Shown here: piece after piece, positions 40,534 to 48,998 of the stretch | Position numbering within the stretch: the first letter of the stretch is position 1 | How the letters are laid out: each line of letters starts with the position of its first letter | Source: Schleiferiaceae bacterium | GTDB lineage: Bacteria > Bacteroidota > Bacteroidia > Flavobacteriales > Schleiferiaceae | Reading direction: 5' to 3' | Length of the DNA: 64,000 nucleotides | NCBI GenBank assembly: GCA_018401735.1 | Contig: JAGYKI010000015.1 | Span: 1-64,000 of the forward strand | Translations under genes and position numbers: made by a program | The notes under the pieces: generated by a model | What the model saw: only the letters and a program-made list of their open reading frames with translations | What the model was told of the DNA's origin: nothing | Database searches by the model: none

Positions 40534-41102
40534 TTGGCAAGGGGAAATTTCATTCGATATGCTACACTAATTTGGCCTTTAGAAATTTTAGCTAACTTTT
40601 TCTTAATCATATTCTTACGCAAAGGACTTAAATAGTCGGTGAAGAGAATTCCATCAATATGATCGTACTCATGTTGAATAACGCGTGCTTTTAGACCATC
40701 ATAAACCTCCACTTGCTCCTGAAAGTTCTCGTCTACATATCTAATTTTAATCCGTTCCAAGCGATCCACATCGCCACGAATATCGGGAATGCTTAAGCAG
40801 CCTTCGTTAAAAACAAACTCTTCCCCATCTTCTTCCTCGATCCACGCGTTGATAAAGACCTTTTTAAAATCTTTCAATTGTTCCGTTTCAGGATCCTCCT
40901 CATCAACAAAAGGGGTGGTATCTACAATGAAAAGACGAATGGCCAAACCAATCTGCGGAGCGGCAAGACCTACGCCTTGTGCATTGTACATGGTATCGAA
41001 CATATTGCTAATTAGAATATCCAAATTTGGGTAATCCTTAGTTATTTCTTCTCCTTCCTTTCTTAAAACTGGATCTCCGTAGGCAACTATCGGTAATATC
41101 AT
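40530..41102 (-). CDS. def: Peptide deformylase
   Basis: 190 aa from the ATG at 41102; a start six codons upstream would lie in the promoter box. The three motifs are intact: 'GVGLAAPQIGL' (motif 1), 'EGCLSIPDIRGDV' (motif 2 with the metal-binding cysteine) and 'QHEYDHIDGILF' (motif 3, HExxH-type with the metal histidines). It removes the formyl group from nascent N-terminal methionine. It is the first gene of the def-TPR-DUF5606-mazG unit. Confidence 0.96.
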   Translation of the reverse strand: MILPIVAYGDPVLRKEGEEITKDYPNLDILISNMFDTMYNAQGVGLAAPQIGLAIRLFIVDTTPFVDEEDPETEQLKDFKKVFINAWIEEEDGEEFVFNEGCLSIPDIRGDVDRLERIKIRYVDENFQEQVEVYDGLKARVIQHEYDHIDGILFTDYLSPLRKNMIKKKLAKISKGQISVAYRMKFPLAK

Positions 41103-41117
41103 GATTTCAATTTGCGG

Positions 41118-41125
41118 CAAAAGTA
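41118..41125 (-). promoter_or_regulatory. -7 box of the def operon
   Basis: Minus-strand TACTTTTG, full match to TAnnTTTG, 15 bases before the def ATG at 41102. It overlaps an upstream in-frame start and so decides the start. Confidence 0.65.
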
Positions 41126-41172
41126 AGGATTAGCAAAACTATTTCGCACTCTCCCTCTAAGATTCATAGTAG

Positions 41173-41583
41173 CTATCTATTTTGCATGAAGTCATCCAAG
41201 ATAATCGCGGCGCTTACTTTATCTAAAGCACCCTTTTCGCGACGCTTACTTTTCTTCATGCCACTTTGCACTAAGCTCTTCATGGCCAACTTACTGGTAA
41301 AACGCTCATCTTGCCGATGAATGCTTAAAGTGGGAAATAATGCTTTGAGCTTATCCTCCCACTCTTTTACCAAGGCCGAATTATCCGTTTCACCACCATC
41401 TAATCCTAAAGGATCACCTAATACAATAGCTTCAACCTTTTCGAGCTTCAACCAATTTACTAGATAAGCTTCTAATTCTCGGGTGGCTACCGTTTCGCGT
41501 GGAGACGCTATAATTTGCATGGGGTCTGTTTCGGCAATGCCGGTGCGTTTTCCTCCAATATCAAGGGCTATTATCTTCGCCAA
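41173..41583 (-). CDS. yqgF: Putative pre-16S rRNA nuclease YqgF (RuvX family)
   Basis: 136 aa from a TTG at 41583, giving 'LAKIIALDIGGKRTGIA' (L read as Met), the normal family start. The longer frame from 41610 runs over the dapD promoter. The RNase H-like core has the first acidic residue in 'ALDIGGKRTG', 'IVLGDPLGLDGG' in the middle, 'DERFTS' and the last acidic motif 'KVSAAIILDDFM'. The family matures the 5' end of 16S rRNA. It is divergent from dapD. Confidence 0.9.
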   Translation of the reverse strand: MAKIIALDIGGKRTGIAETDPMQIIASPRETVATRELEAYLVNWLKLEKVEAIVLGDPLGLDGGETDNSALVKEWEDKLKALFPTLSIHRQDERFTSKLAMKSLVQSGMKKSKRREKGALDKVSAAIILDDFMQNR

Positions 41584-41588
41584 TCTTA

Positions 41589-41596
41589 TACTTTTG
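41589..41596 (+). promoter_or_regulatory. -7 box of dapD
   Basis: TACTTTTG, full match to TAnnTTTG, 18 bases before the dapD ATG at 41615. It lies only 6 bases from the yqgF start on the other strand, so the two transcripts share a very short control region. Confidence 0.6.
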
Positions 41597-41614
41597 CGCA
41601 ATATTATCAATATA

Positions 41615-42430
41615 ATGACAGACTACGCTACTTTAATTGAGGAAGCTTGGGAAAACCGAGCCCTATTAAGTGAAAATAAATATTTGCAAGCCATTGAGGC
41701 GGTGATTGAAGAAATCGATAAAGGCCGTCTTCGCTGCGCTGAGCCCAGCACTGAAGGGTGGATTGTTAACGAATGGATAAAGAAGGCGGTAATACTCTAC
41801 TTTCCCACTCGTAAAATGGAGGTTTTTGAAGCAGGACCCATGGAGTTTCACGATAAAATCCCCTTGAAATCAAACTATAAAGAATTAGGCATTCGAGTGG
41901 TACCTCATGCCGTAGCACGTTATGGTGCTTATATTTCAGCGGGGACTGTACTTATGCCCAGCTATGTAAATATTGGTGCTTATGTAGACGAAGGCACCAT
42001 GGTTGATACTTGGGCCACGGTGGGTAGTTGCGCACAAATTGGTAAAAACGTACATCTTTCAGGTGGCGTAGGCATAGGTGGTGTGTTAGAGCCCGTTCAG
42101 GCGAGCCCCGTAATTATTGAAGACAATTGCTTTATCGGTTCCCGTTCTATTGTAGTGGAAGGCATCCGCATTGAAAAAGAAGCCGTGCTTGGTGCTAATG
42201 TAGTTTTAACAGGCTCTACTAAAATTATTGATGTTAGCGGCGATGAGCCTCAGGAAATTAAAGGATACATTCCTTCGCGCAGCGTAGTTATCCCAGGTAC
42301 CTATCCCAAAAAATTCCCCGCTGGGACTTTTAACGTGCCTTGTGCCCTCATTATTGGCAAACGCAAAGAAAGCACCGATAAAAAAACATCCCTAAACGAG
42401 GCCCTGCGAGAATACAGCGTTTCGGTTTAA
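41615..42430 (+). CDS. dapD: Tetrahydrodipicolinate N-succinyltransferase
   Basis: 271 aa from the ATG at 41615; upstream ATGs in the same frame lie inside yqgF. A helical N-terminal domain precedes the left-handed beta-helix of hexapeptide repeats (about residues 105-235), with 'GAYISAGTVLMPSYVNIGAYVDEG' (in part), 'GSCAQIGKNVHLSGGVGIGGVLEP' (in part) and 'CFIGSRSIVVEG'. It succinylates tetrahydrodipicolinate in the lysine and meso-diaminopimelate route that feeds peptidoglycan. Other dap genes are not here. Confidence 0.96.
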   Translation: MTDYATLIEEAWENRALLSENKYLQAIEAVIEEIDKGRLRCAEPSTEGWIVNEWIKKAVILYFPTRKMEVFEAGPMEFHDKIPLKSNYKELGIRVVPHAVARYGAYISAGTVLMPSYVNIGAYVDEGTMVDTWATVGSCAQIGKNVHLSGGVGIGGVLEPVQASPVIIEDNCFIGSRSIVVEGIRIEKEAVLGANVVLTGSTKIIDVSGDEPQEIKGYIPSRSVVIPGTYPKKFPAGTFNVPCALIIGKRKESTDKKTSLNEALREYSVSV

Positions 42431-42482
42431 AACTAATTAAGCTTAAGCAACTTAAGTTACTCTTAAACTAAAGTAAAGTAGC

Positions 42483-42490
42483 TACCTTTG
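42483..42490 (+). promoter_or_regulatory. -7 box of the DUF2892 gene
   Basis: TACCTTTG, full match to TAnnTTTG, 22 bases before the ATG at 42513. Confidence 0.6.
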
Positions 42491-42512
42491 TTAGATAACC
42501 AAAGAAAAAAAC

Positions 42513-42716
42513 ATGAAAAAAAACATGGGCAAGTTAGACCGCACCATTAGATTGATTGTGGCTGCCGTTATCCTTTTATTGTATTTCACCGGCAATATTG
42601 CGGGAACTTTAGCTACCGTATTATTAGTAGTAGCAGGCATTTTCGTAATTACCAGTTTCATTAATTTCTGCCCTTTATACCGACTTTTCGGCATCAATAG
42701 CTGTAAAATTGATTAA
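42513..42716 (+). CDS. DUF2892 (YgaP-type) small membrane protein
   Basis: 67 aa. The N-terminus 'MGKLDRTIRLIVAAVI' and the end 'FCPLYRLFGINSC' are the DUF2892 signature, around two membrane helices (about residues 14-30 and 33-51). In YgaP this unit is the membrane part after a rhodanese domain; alone its role is unknown. It has its own promoter box and a strong terminator, so it is a one-gene unit. Confidence 0.88.
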   Translation: MKKNMGKLDRTIRLIVAAVILLLYFTGNIAGTLATVLLVVAGIFVITSFINFCPLYRLFGINSCKID

Positions 42717-42756
42717 ACAGACAAGCTTGAAATAGATGAGTTAAACCAAATTAAGC

Positions 42757-42789
42757 AAAGGGAGGAATGTATTTTCTCCCTTTTTTTTT
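42757..42789 (+). terminator. Rho-independent terminator
   Basis: An 8-bp stem AAAGGGAG/CTCCCTTT (42757-42764 with 42776-42783) with an 11-base loop and a run of nine or more T. It ends the DUF2892 transcript. Confidence 0.88.
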
Positions 42790-42857
42790 GGCTCTACTCA
42801 CCCAATTGTGAAAAAGAAATGCCAACAACGCAATAGTATATTTTATCTTTACCTTCT

Positions 42858-43853
42858 ATGGATATGAATAAAGAAGAACTAGAATTTCTGGAGAACACTA
42901 ATCTTATTAGCTATTCTAATAAGGACTTTAGTAGAACTAGATTTACTAGCCTCGAAGACATTCTTATCAGCCCCACTGGGGATGGTGTAAACTGGCTGAA
43001 CACCTACGGAATGAATTATCGCGAGACCATAAAATTGGTTATTCGTGAAAATAATCTCGACGATTTCCTTCTTAAATTAATAAACGACCAAGAACATACC
43101 AATAAAGTCATCGAGCTTGATAACGTAGTGTTTTTTGCCGTGCAAGTTTTAATAAAAGGCGACACAGCCCTAGCCTCCGAGCAAATGATTTTTATTGCAT
43201 CAAATAATTACGTGTGGAGTATTCAAGAAAAACCAGGTGACTATTTCGAGTGGATCCGCGAACGCTTAAGTAATAATCGTGGCATTAGTCGAAAAAAAAA
43301 TGCCAGCTATTTGCTCTTTCTCCTTATCGAATCTATTATTGATAATTATCTTGAGACTTATACGAAGTACGAAGAACAAAGCGACTTGCTTCTGGATGAT
43401 ACGGATATCAAGCCCACGCCCGCTTTTACCGCCATGGTAGAAAGTAGAAAGCAAGAATTATTCAATTTTAAAAAAGCTGCTACAAGTTTGCGTAACACTA
43501 TTGTAAAACTTGAAAAAGTAGGTCTTTACCAGCAAAAATCGAAATACTTTAGCGAGTTAAAAGAGCAAATCAACAATCATATTACCGATATCGATTTCGA
43601 TCTGCAAGAGCTAGAAAGTAAAATCAATCTCATTTTTAGTATTCAGGGGCATCGCCTTAATGAGGTCATGAAAACCCTCACCATTCTATCGGTTATTTTT
43701 ATTCCACTTACTTTTTTGGCTGGTATTTATGGAATGAATTTTCGCAATATGCCAGAGCTCCAAACTGAAAATGGTTACTTTATTCTTCTGGGAATAATGT
43801 TCTTGATTAGCCTTGGTAGCATTTGGTATTTTTACAAAAAAAAGTGGTTCTGA
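42858..43853 (+). CDS. corA: CorA family magnesium/cobalt transporter
   Basis: 331 aa. The cytoplasmic domain and the long stalk helix (about residues 200-270) lead to two C-terminal membrane helices, with the family's 'YGMNF' loop (about 295-299) between them; the end is basic (YKKKWF). CorA forms pentamers for Mg2+ entry. A near-match box TATCTTTA (42844-42851) lies only 6 bases before the first ATG, so the second ATG at 42864 (MNKEELEF) is an equal candidate start. It converges with the kelch gene. Confidence 0.93.
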   Translation: MDMNKEELEFLENTNLISYSNKDFSRTRFTSLEDILISPTGDGVNWLNTYGMNYRETIKLVIRENNLDDFLLKLINDQEHTNKVIELDNVVFFAVQVLIKGDTALASEQMIFIASNNYVWSIQEKPGDYFEWIRERLSNNRGISRKKNASYLLFLLIESIIDNYLETYTKYEEQSDLLLDDTDIKPTPAFTAMVESRKQELFNFKKAATSLRNTIVKLEKVGLYQQKSKYFSELKEQINNHITDIDFDLQELESKINLIFSIQGHRLNEVMKTLTILSVIFIPLTFLAGIYGMNFRNMPELQTENGYFILLGIMFLISLGSIWYFYKKKWF

Positions 43854-43869
43854 GTTACCCCAAAACCAC
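43844..43869 (-). terminator. Terminator of the kelch gene
   Basis: On the minus strand a GTGGTT/AACCAC stem (6 bp) with a 14-base loop is followed by eight T. It overlaps the last codons and stop of corA on the other strand. Confidence 0.55.
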
Positions 43870-43893
43870 CTAAAATATAGTTTTAGATCGAAA

Positions 43894-45108
43894 TTACTTT
43901 CTGATCAATTTCTGTTGCCCTAGTATTTCACCCTTACGGTAGATGCGTAGCTGATAAAATCCTGCTGCTAAATTAGAAATATCGATTCGAGATCCATTGG
44001 TAGGATAAGTGCCCATAAATTTACCTTGCGCATCGATAATTTCAACCTCGTCAATCTCCATGTTAGACTTATATTCCAAATAAGTACCTGAATTTGGATT
44101 AGGATAAAAATCAAAACTAAAAGTCTCCAAAGCTTGCTGCTCCTCGTTTCCAATACCTAAAGGGTTAAGATGGAATTTATACATAGTAGTTGGGTAACTT
44201 GAAAATTGGCGATTAAAGCCACCCATAAAGTAAATCGTATCGCTAATTACAAAAGAACCTGGCGCCCAAAGACTTCTACCAGGATGAGAAGGCAACTGCG
44301 TCCATGTATCGTTTGCGGGATTGTAACGCCACATTTCACCTGTGTTCATAAAACTATGATTATCGCCATCGCCACTTAAAACATAACCAAAACCCTGATT
44401 GGAAAATTGCGTACCAGCTACTCTCGCTTCGCCTGGAAAATTGGCCATGGTGGCCCAATTATTTGTTAAAGTATCCCACTTATACCAATCGTCGTAAATT
44501 ACATTACCACCGTGGCCCATGCCAGAAAACACGTCTTTGCCAATGGCAAATTGAAAAGGATGGTGACGCGAACTAGCTGGAATATCAGGTAGCTGTGACC
44601 ATGTATCGGTTTGGATGTCATACACCCAAAAGTCTTTTAAGTCACCACTATTGTCATTTCCTAAACCCATATAAATTTTCCCATCGGCAGCCATTAATGA
44701 AGGGTGACGACGCGCATTGCCCGGACAAGAAGCTAATTCCGTCCACTGGCCAGTTTGGGGATCAAATACCCATAAATCGTCAAAATATTGGGTATTGGAA
44801 ACACCAAAGCCCATATAAGCCAAACCTTCGTAGGTGGTTCCAATGGAAAAGGAACGCGCCCCACCAGGAAAGTCGGGTAAAGTTGCCCAAACATCCGTTA
44901 CAGGGTCATAACGATAAAAATCGTCGGTTAAAGCGCCAAAACTATTGGTACCGGTTAACATATAACCATAACCATTAAGCGCAAAAGTTACTGGATGGTG
45001 CCTACCACTAGGAATAGTACCAGCCGTTATCCATGACTGTGCCGATAGAGTAGTACTAAAACCTAGTATTAGACTAAAAAATGTTGTTCGAATAATGTTT
45101 CTTTTCAT
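43894..45108 (-). CDS. Kelch-repeat protein with T9SS sorting domain
   Basis: 404 aa. A signal peptide (to about residue 23, 'TLSAQS') is followed by about six kelch blades between residues 30 and 320; each has the 'W..L...P' and 'R..P......GYMLTG' pattern (for example 'WTELASCPGNARRHPSLMAADG', in part). Residues about 330-404 form a type A T9SS C-terminal sorting domain ('FDFYPNPNSG', 'IDISNLAAGFYQLRIYRKGE'). The protein is thus predicted to be secreted or attached to the surface via the T9SS, whose plug protein is at the window start. Ligand unknown. Confidence 0.9.
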   Translation of the reverse strand: MKRNIIRTTFFSLILGFSTTLSAQSWITAGTIPSGRHHPVTFALNGYGYMLTGTNSFGALTDDFYRYDPVTDVWATLPDFPGGARSFSIGTTYEGLAYMGFGVSNTQYFDDLWVFDPQTGQWTELASCPGNARRHPSLMAADGKIYMGLGNDNSGDLKDFWVYDIQTDTWSQLPDIPASSRHHPFQFAIGKDVFSGMGHGGNVIYDDWYKWDTLTNNWATMANFPGEARVAGTQFSNQGFGYVLSGDGDNHSFMNTGEMWRYNPANDTWTQLPSHPGRSLWAPGSFVISDTIYFMGGFNRQFSSYPTTMYKFHLNPLGIGNEEQQALETFSFDFYPNPNSGTYLEYKSNMEIDEVEIIDAQGKFMGTYPTNGSRIDISNLAAGFYQLRIYRKGEILGQQKLIRK

Positions 45109-45200
45109 GCAGAGTTTAACTAAAATTGATTCTATATGTTTACAATATTAAGGTTTAAACATCAAATTTCGGTTGAAACACAAGAATTTATCTTTTACCA

Positions 45201-45539
45201 TTAGCCGCCGATCGTTCCGTGGTAAAGATAGGCCGCAACAAAAAGTAGATTTAAAACCAAAGCGACACGAATTAGTATTTTCTTCTTAAAAAGAACAGTA
45301 ATTATGCTAAGAAAAAGCATCGCTAAAAAAAGAAGTCCCCAGTAAAGATGGACCATGGCAAATAAAGCGGCGCTTTTGTAAAAGTAAGGGCCTGTCGCCT
45401 GCTCTCCAAAAGAATAAAGCTCGGTCCAATTAATTACTTCCACTAAAAACCATTGCCCCAAATTTAAGAGCACCATAAAGGAATTTAGACCCAAAGTGCC
45501 AAGATTTAAAGCTTTCCCACTTTTATTTTCCCTTTTCAT
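45201..45539 (-). CDS. Small membrane protein, unrecognised
   Basis: 112 aa with three likely membrane helices (about residues 14-32, 58-80 and 86-105) and a basic N-terminus. No known motif. It lies 5 bases after the MBL-fold hydrolase stop on the same strand, so they are probably co-transcribed. Confidence 0.65.
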   Translation of the reverse strand: MKRENKSGKALNLGTLGLNSFMVLLNLGQWFLVEVINWTELYSFGEQATGPYFYKSAALFAMVHLYWGLLFLAMLFLSIITVLFKKKILIRVALVLNLLFVAAYLYHGTIGG

Positions 45540-45544
45540 TTGTA

Positions 45545-46306
45545 TTAGATATTAATGGGAAGTTCTAAACCATCCCAAGCTAAAAAACGGTTTTGTTTTA
45601 ATTCGGCTTGCACCGTGGCATGCCTACCCATTTGATGACTGATATGCGTAAAATAACAATTTGTAACACTTAAGTCATCTGCCAAAGTTAGGGCCTCTTC
45701 TAAACTGAAATGCGAATGGTGCTTCTCTTTGCGTAAAGCATTAATCACCAAGTTTTCTAGGCCTTGTAATTTCTTCCATTCACGCTTGGGAATATTGTTG
45801 GCATCGGTTATATAGGCGCAATCGCCCACCCGAAAACAAATTACTGGTAAATCGGCGTGCCAAAGAAAAAGAGGCTGCACCTTTATATCACCAATTAAAA
45901 AGGAATTGCTTGGTATTCTTCTAAAGTTTATTTGAGGAATACCAGGATAATCGGAATTTTGAAAAATATAGGAATATTGCTCGCGAATACGCATTTCGAC
46001 GGCTTCACTGCAGTAGATAGGTATGCTGTGTTTCTGGATGAAATTAATGGCTCTTAAATCGTCAATACCAGCGGTGTGATCTTGATGTTGATGGGTAATT
46101 AATACGGCATCAATATCATCAATACCCGCCCGTAAGAGCTGGTAACGCATATCAGGACCACTGTCTATTAATACCGTAGTTGTAGCCGACTGTAGAATTG
46201 CGGAGCTTCGCAAGCGATGGTCATTCGCATCTACCGAAGTGCAAACTCTGCACTTGCAACCAATAACTGGCACCCCTTGAGAAGTACCACTGCCTAAAAT
46301 TTTCAT
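45545..46306 (-). CDS. MBL-fold metallohydrolase (PhnP-like)
   Basis: 253 aa from the ATG at 46306 ('MKILGSGTSQGVPVIGC'); a start four codons upstream would lie 4 bases from the promoter box. The metal site 'LITHQHQDHTAGIDDL' (HxHxDH) is intact, with 'IDSGPDMRYQLL' before it and 'HISHQMGRHA' after it. Two or three cysteines near residue 17-25 (CKCRVC) recall the extra zinc site of PhnP-type phosphodiesterases. Substrate unknown, perhaps cyclic phosphodiesters. Confidence 0.88.
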   Translation of the reverse strand: MKILGSGTSQGVPVIGCKCRVCTSVDANDHRLRSSAILQSATTTVLIDSGPDMRYQLLRAGIDDIDAVLITHQHQDHTAGIDDLRAINFIQKHSIPIYCSEAVEMRIREQYSYIFQNSDYPGIPQINFRRIPSNSFLIGDIKVQPLFLWHADLPVICFRVGDCAYITDANNIPKREWKKLQGLENLVINALRKEKHHSHFSLEEALTLADDLSVTNCYFTHISHQMGRHATVQAELKQNRFLAWDGLELPINI

Positions 46307-46322
46307 AGTCATTTCCACCGGT

Positions 46323-46330
46323 CAAAATTA
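46323..46330 (-). promoter_or_regulatory. -7 box of the MBL hydrolase
   Basis: Minus-strand TAATTTTG, full match to TAnnTTTG, 16 bases before the ATG at 46306. It faces away from the plus-strand box at 46377. Confidence 0.55.
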
Positions 46331-46376
46331 GGGTAAAACTTTTAGGCTTTTAAAGAAGTTTAAGAGAATAGAATCC

Positions 46377-46384
46377 TACTTTTG
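46377..46384 (+). promoter_or_regulatory. -7 box of the 475-aa gene
   Basis: TACTTTTG, full match to TAnnTTTG, 32 bases before the ATG at 46417. An out-of-frame ATG at 46386 lies in between and would give a short overlapping peptide. Confidence 0.55.
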
Positions 46385-46416
46385 TATGGAATTAATAGCT
46401 AAAATCGCTCTGTCTT

Positions 46417-47844
46417 ATGGAACGTCTCGTTCTCTCTACCGCCCAGAAATCTCTGAAGGTAAACCTCAATGAAAACATTTATGGAACATTTGCTGAAATT
46501 GGTGCTGGCCAAGAAGTAGTTCGAAATTTCTTTCGTGTAGGTGCCGCATCGGGAACTGTAGCCAAGGCCATGAGCGCCTATGATAAAAAGTTTTCGGACG
46601 CTATTTATGGCGTTGAAGAAGACGGCCGTTATGTAACGGAAGCGCGCTTGCGCAAGATGCTTGACCATGAATATGGATTAATGGAGGAGCGCTTAGAGCG
46701 TGATCTTCACCCCCAAAGATGTTATTTCACTTTTGCAAATACCGTTGCTACCATTAATTTCACGCGTAAATTTAAGGGACACGGTTGGATGGGAATTCGC
46801 TTTCAGCTTAGCGCCGATCAAGAACCGAATGATGTACTTTTTCATGTGCGCATGAAAGAGGAAGATGCGGCCTTACAGCAAGAAACGATTGGGGTTATGG
46901 GAGTAAATCTCATTTATGGAGTTTTTAATATCCGCAACAATCCCGAAGAGTTACTAAAATCACTTTACGACAATATTGCCCGCTATAAAATGGAGATCGA
47001 TATGATCCATTTTGAAGGGCCTGAGTTTGCCCACGTTGATAACCGTTTGATGTCGCTAAGACTCTTACAATACGGCATGACCGACGCTGTTATTTTTGGT
47101 CCCGAAGGCAATAATATATTACCCGCTGCCCTACTCTACAAAAAGAATATTCTTACGGTAAGAGGAAGTTTCCGTCCTGTTACCAAGGTAAATATGGATA
47201 TGATTAGCAAGGCTCGGAAAAGCTTTATGCAAGAGCGAAAGGTTAGTCCCGATTCGGTAGAAGTCCTTTTTGAAATTACCCTAAATAATCTCAAAGCGGA
47301 AGGTGAAATTGACGAACAAGATTTTTTGGATAGAGCGGAAATTCTCTGCTCACTGGGGCAAACCGTACTCATTTCAAATTACCAACAATACTATAAGCTG
47401 GTTGAGTATTTCTCTCGTTATACGGAAGAACGCATGGGCCTCATAATGGGGGTTAGCAATTTAAACGAGCTTTTCGACGGACGTTATTACCGCGACTTAA
47501 AAGGTGGTATTCTAGAGGCCTTCGGAATTCTTTACTCGACCGACCTTAAGCTTTATGTGTATCCTTACCAGCCTAATCCTAATGAGCCAATACAAACGAG
47601 TGAAAGCTTAAATATCCATCCGCGCTTCAAGCCCCTTTTCGATTTCTTGGTATTTAACCGCAGAATAAAAGATATTGACGATTACGATCCGAGTATCCTG
47701 CAAATCTTCTCGCGCGATATCCTAAAACGCATCCGCAAAGGCGAAGAAGGTTGGGAATTTGCCTTACCAGAAATGGTAGGTAACATGATTAAAGATAAAA
47801 AACTATTCGGTTACCTGAGTAAGAAAAAGGAACTGAGCCAATAA
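46417..47844 (+). CDS. Conserved soluble protein of unknown function
   Basis: 475 aa, no signal peptide and no membrane helix. I recognise it as a type found with strong conservation in Bacteroidota, but I know no function; labels such as 'TonB-dependent receptor' or 'nicotinate-nucleotide adenylyltransferase' that I recall for it are not supported by this sequence (no barrel, no HxGH motif). Striking blocks are 'YGTFAEIGAGQEVVRNFFRVG' (in part), 'AKAMSAYDKKFSDAIYG', 'RLRKMLDHEYGLMEERL', 'GWMGIRFQ' and 'NIHPRFKPLFDFL'. It has its own promoter box and a strong terminator, so it is monocistronic. Confidence 0.8.
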   Translation: MERLVLSTAQKSLKVNLNENIYGTFAEIGAGQEVVRNFFRVGAASGTVAKAMSAYDKKFSDAIYGVEEDGRYVTEARLRKMLDHEYGLMEERLERDLHPQRCYFTFANTVATINFTRKFKGHGWMGIRFQLSADQEPNDVLFHVRMKEEDAALQQETIGVMGVNLIYGVFNIRNNPEELLKSLYDNIARYKMEIDMIHFEGPEFAHVDNRLMSLRLLQYGMTDAVIFGPEGNNILPAALLYKKNILTVRGSFRPVTKVNMDMISKARKSFMQERKVSPDSVEVLFEITLNNLKAEGEIDEQDFLDRAEILCSLGQTVLISNYQQYYKLVEYFSRYTEERMGLIMGVSNLNELFDGRYYRDLKGGILEAFGILYSTDLKLYVYPYQPNPNEPIQTSESLNIHPRFKPLFDFLVFNRRIKDIDDYDPSILQIFSRDILKRIRKGEEGWEFALPEMVGNMIKDKKLFGYLSKKKELSQ

Positions 47845-47864
47845 GTGGGCAAGTAACCTTCCAA

Positions 47865-48998
47865 TTATAAACTAAGGAGGTAATTGATTAACAAATCGAT
47901 TTCCTCCTTTTTGCTGTCTTTACCGAAGGATACTCGTAGCACGGTATCTTGGTGATTGGGTTTTAGGGCAGCAATAACATGCGAACTTTGCACACTTCCC
48001 GAGGAACATGCGCTGCCACCCGAAACGGCAAAACCATGCAGATCTAAGTTAAATAGTAGCATGCCATTATCCTCTTTCAAAGGGAAAGAAATGCTGGCCA
48101 CGGTATACAAACTTTTCCCTAGTTCGCCGCTCTGTCCATTGGTATAAACCGCTGGAATTTTCTCTTTTAATTGTGTTAAGAAATAGCTTTTAATCTCTTC
48201 AATATGAGAGCGTTCTTCGTCCAGGTGCTCATATGCCAAGCTTAGAGCTTTCGCCATGGCCCCTACTTGAAAAATATTCTCCGTTCCACCGCGCAATCCT
48301 CTTTGTTGCGCTCCTCCAGAAATTAATGCTTGCACTCTTAATTTTTGCGAGAGGTATAAAAACCCTACCGCTTTAGGACCATGAAATTTATGCGCTGAAG
48401 CTGAGGCAAAATCAATCGGTAAATCGCCTAAATTTAAAGGGAAGTGCCCCACCGTTTGCACAGTGTCACTATGAAAGTACGAATTGTATTTGTGGGCTAA
48501 ATCGCCAATGGCTTTTATATCGTTTAGATTGCCGATTTCATTATTGCCATGCATCAGGGATACCAAAGCCGGTCCCTCCTTTTGCAATTCGTATTCTAAT
48601 TCCGCCAAGTTAATTTGTCCCTGCGCATCTACCGAAAGGATGGAAAACTTGGCGCCAAAGGCCTTAGACCAAAGTTCAGCGGCGTGTAAAACTGCATGAT
48701 GTTCGAGTGGACTGGTGATGATGCGCTTTACTTTTAAGTCGCGTAAGGCCATAACAATGGCCGTATTATTAGCTTCAGTACCGCCCGAAGTGAAAATAAT
48801 TTCCGCACTTTGGCATGCCATTAATTTGGCAATTTGCTTGCGGCTAGATTCCAATACCACTTTGGCTTTTCGTCCAAAAGAGTGGCTACTAGAAGGGTTG
48901 GCTTGTGAGCCTAATAATAATTCCGAATAATACTCTACCACCTCTTTGCGCATGGGGGTGGAAGCGGCGTAATCGAAATAAATGGGCGTCTGGGTCAT
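47865..48998 (-). CDS. Cysteine desulfurase, NifS/IscS type
   Basis: 377 aa class V PLP enzyme. The N-terminus 'IYFDYAASTPMRKEV' and 'FTSGGTEANNTAI' bind the cofactor phosphate; the PLP lysine is in 'ASASAHKFHGPKAVGFLY' (about residue 202) and the persulfide cysteine in 'VSGGSACSSGSVQSSHV' (about 326). It frees sulfur from cysteine for Fe-S clusters or tRNA thiolation. It overlaps the next upstream gene, another class V PLP enzyme, by 4 bases. Its 3' end also houses the terminator hairpin of the convergent gene. Confidence 0.93.
   Translation of the reverse strand: MTQTPIYFDYAASTPMRKEVVEYYSELLLGSQANPSSSHSFGRKAKVVLESSRKQIAKLMACQSAEIIFTSGGTEANNTAIVMALRDLKVKRIITSPLEHHAVLHAAELWSKAFGAKFSILSVDAQGQINLAELEYELQKEGPALVSLMHGNNEIGNLNDIKAIGDLAHKYNSYFHSDTVQTVGHFPLNLGDLPIDFASASAHKFHGPKAVGFLYLSQKLRVQALISGGAQQRGLRGGTENIFQVGAMAKALSLAYEHLDEERSHIEEIKSYFLTQLKEKIPAVYTNGQSGELGKSLYTVASISFPLKEDNGMLLFNLDLHGFAVSGGSACSSGSVQSSHVIAALKPNHQDTVLRVSFGKDSKKEEIDLLINYLLSL
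47874..47913 (+). terminator. Terminator of the 475-aa gene, inside the NifS 3' end
   Basis: AAGGAGG (47874-47880) pairs with CCTCCTT (47903-47909), and after one T-T mismatch an inner AATTGAT/ATCGATT stem continues it to a 6-base loop; a T-run follows. The left part and inner stem are codons of the minus-strand cysteine desulfurase gene. Confidence 0.85.

Noticed and set aside
44595..44978. 127-codon plus-strand frame inside the kelch gene
   Set aside because: It is antisense to clear kelch repeats; its His/Pro-rich translation is a by-product of them.
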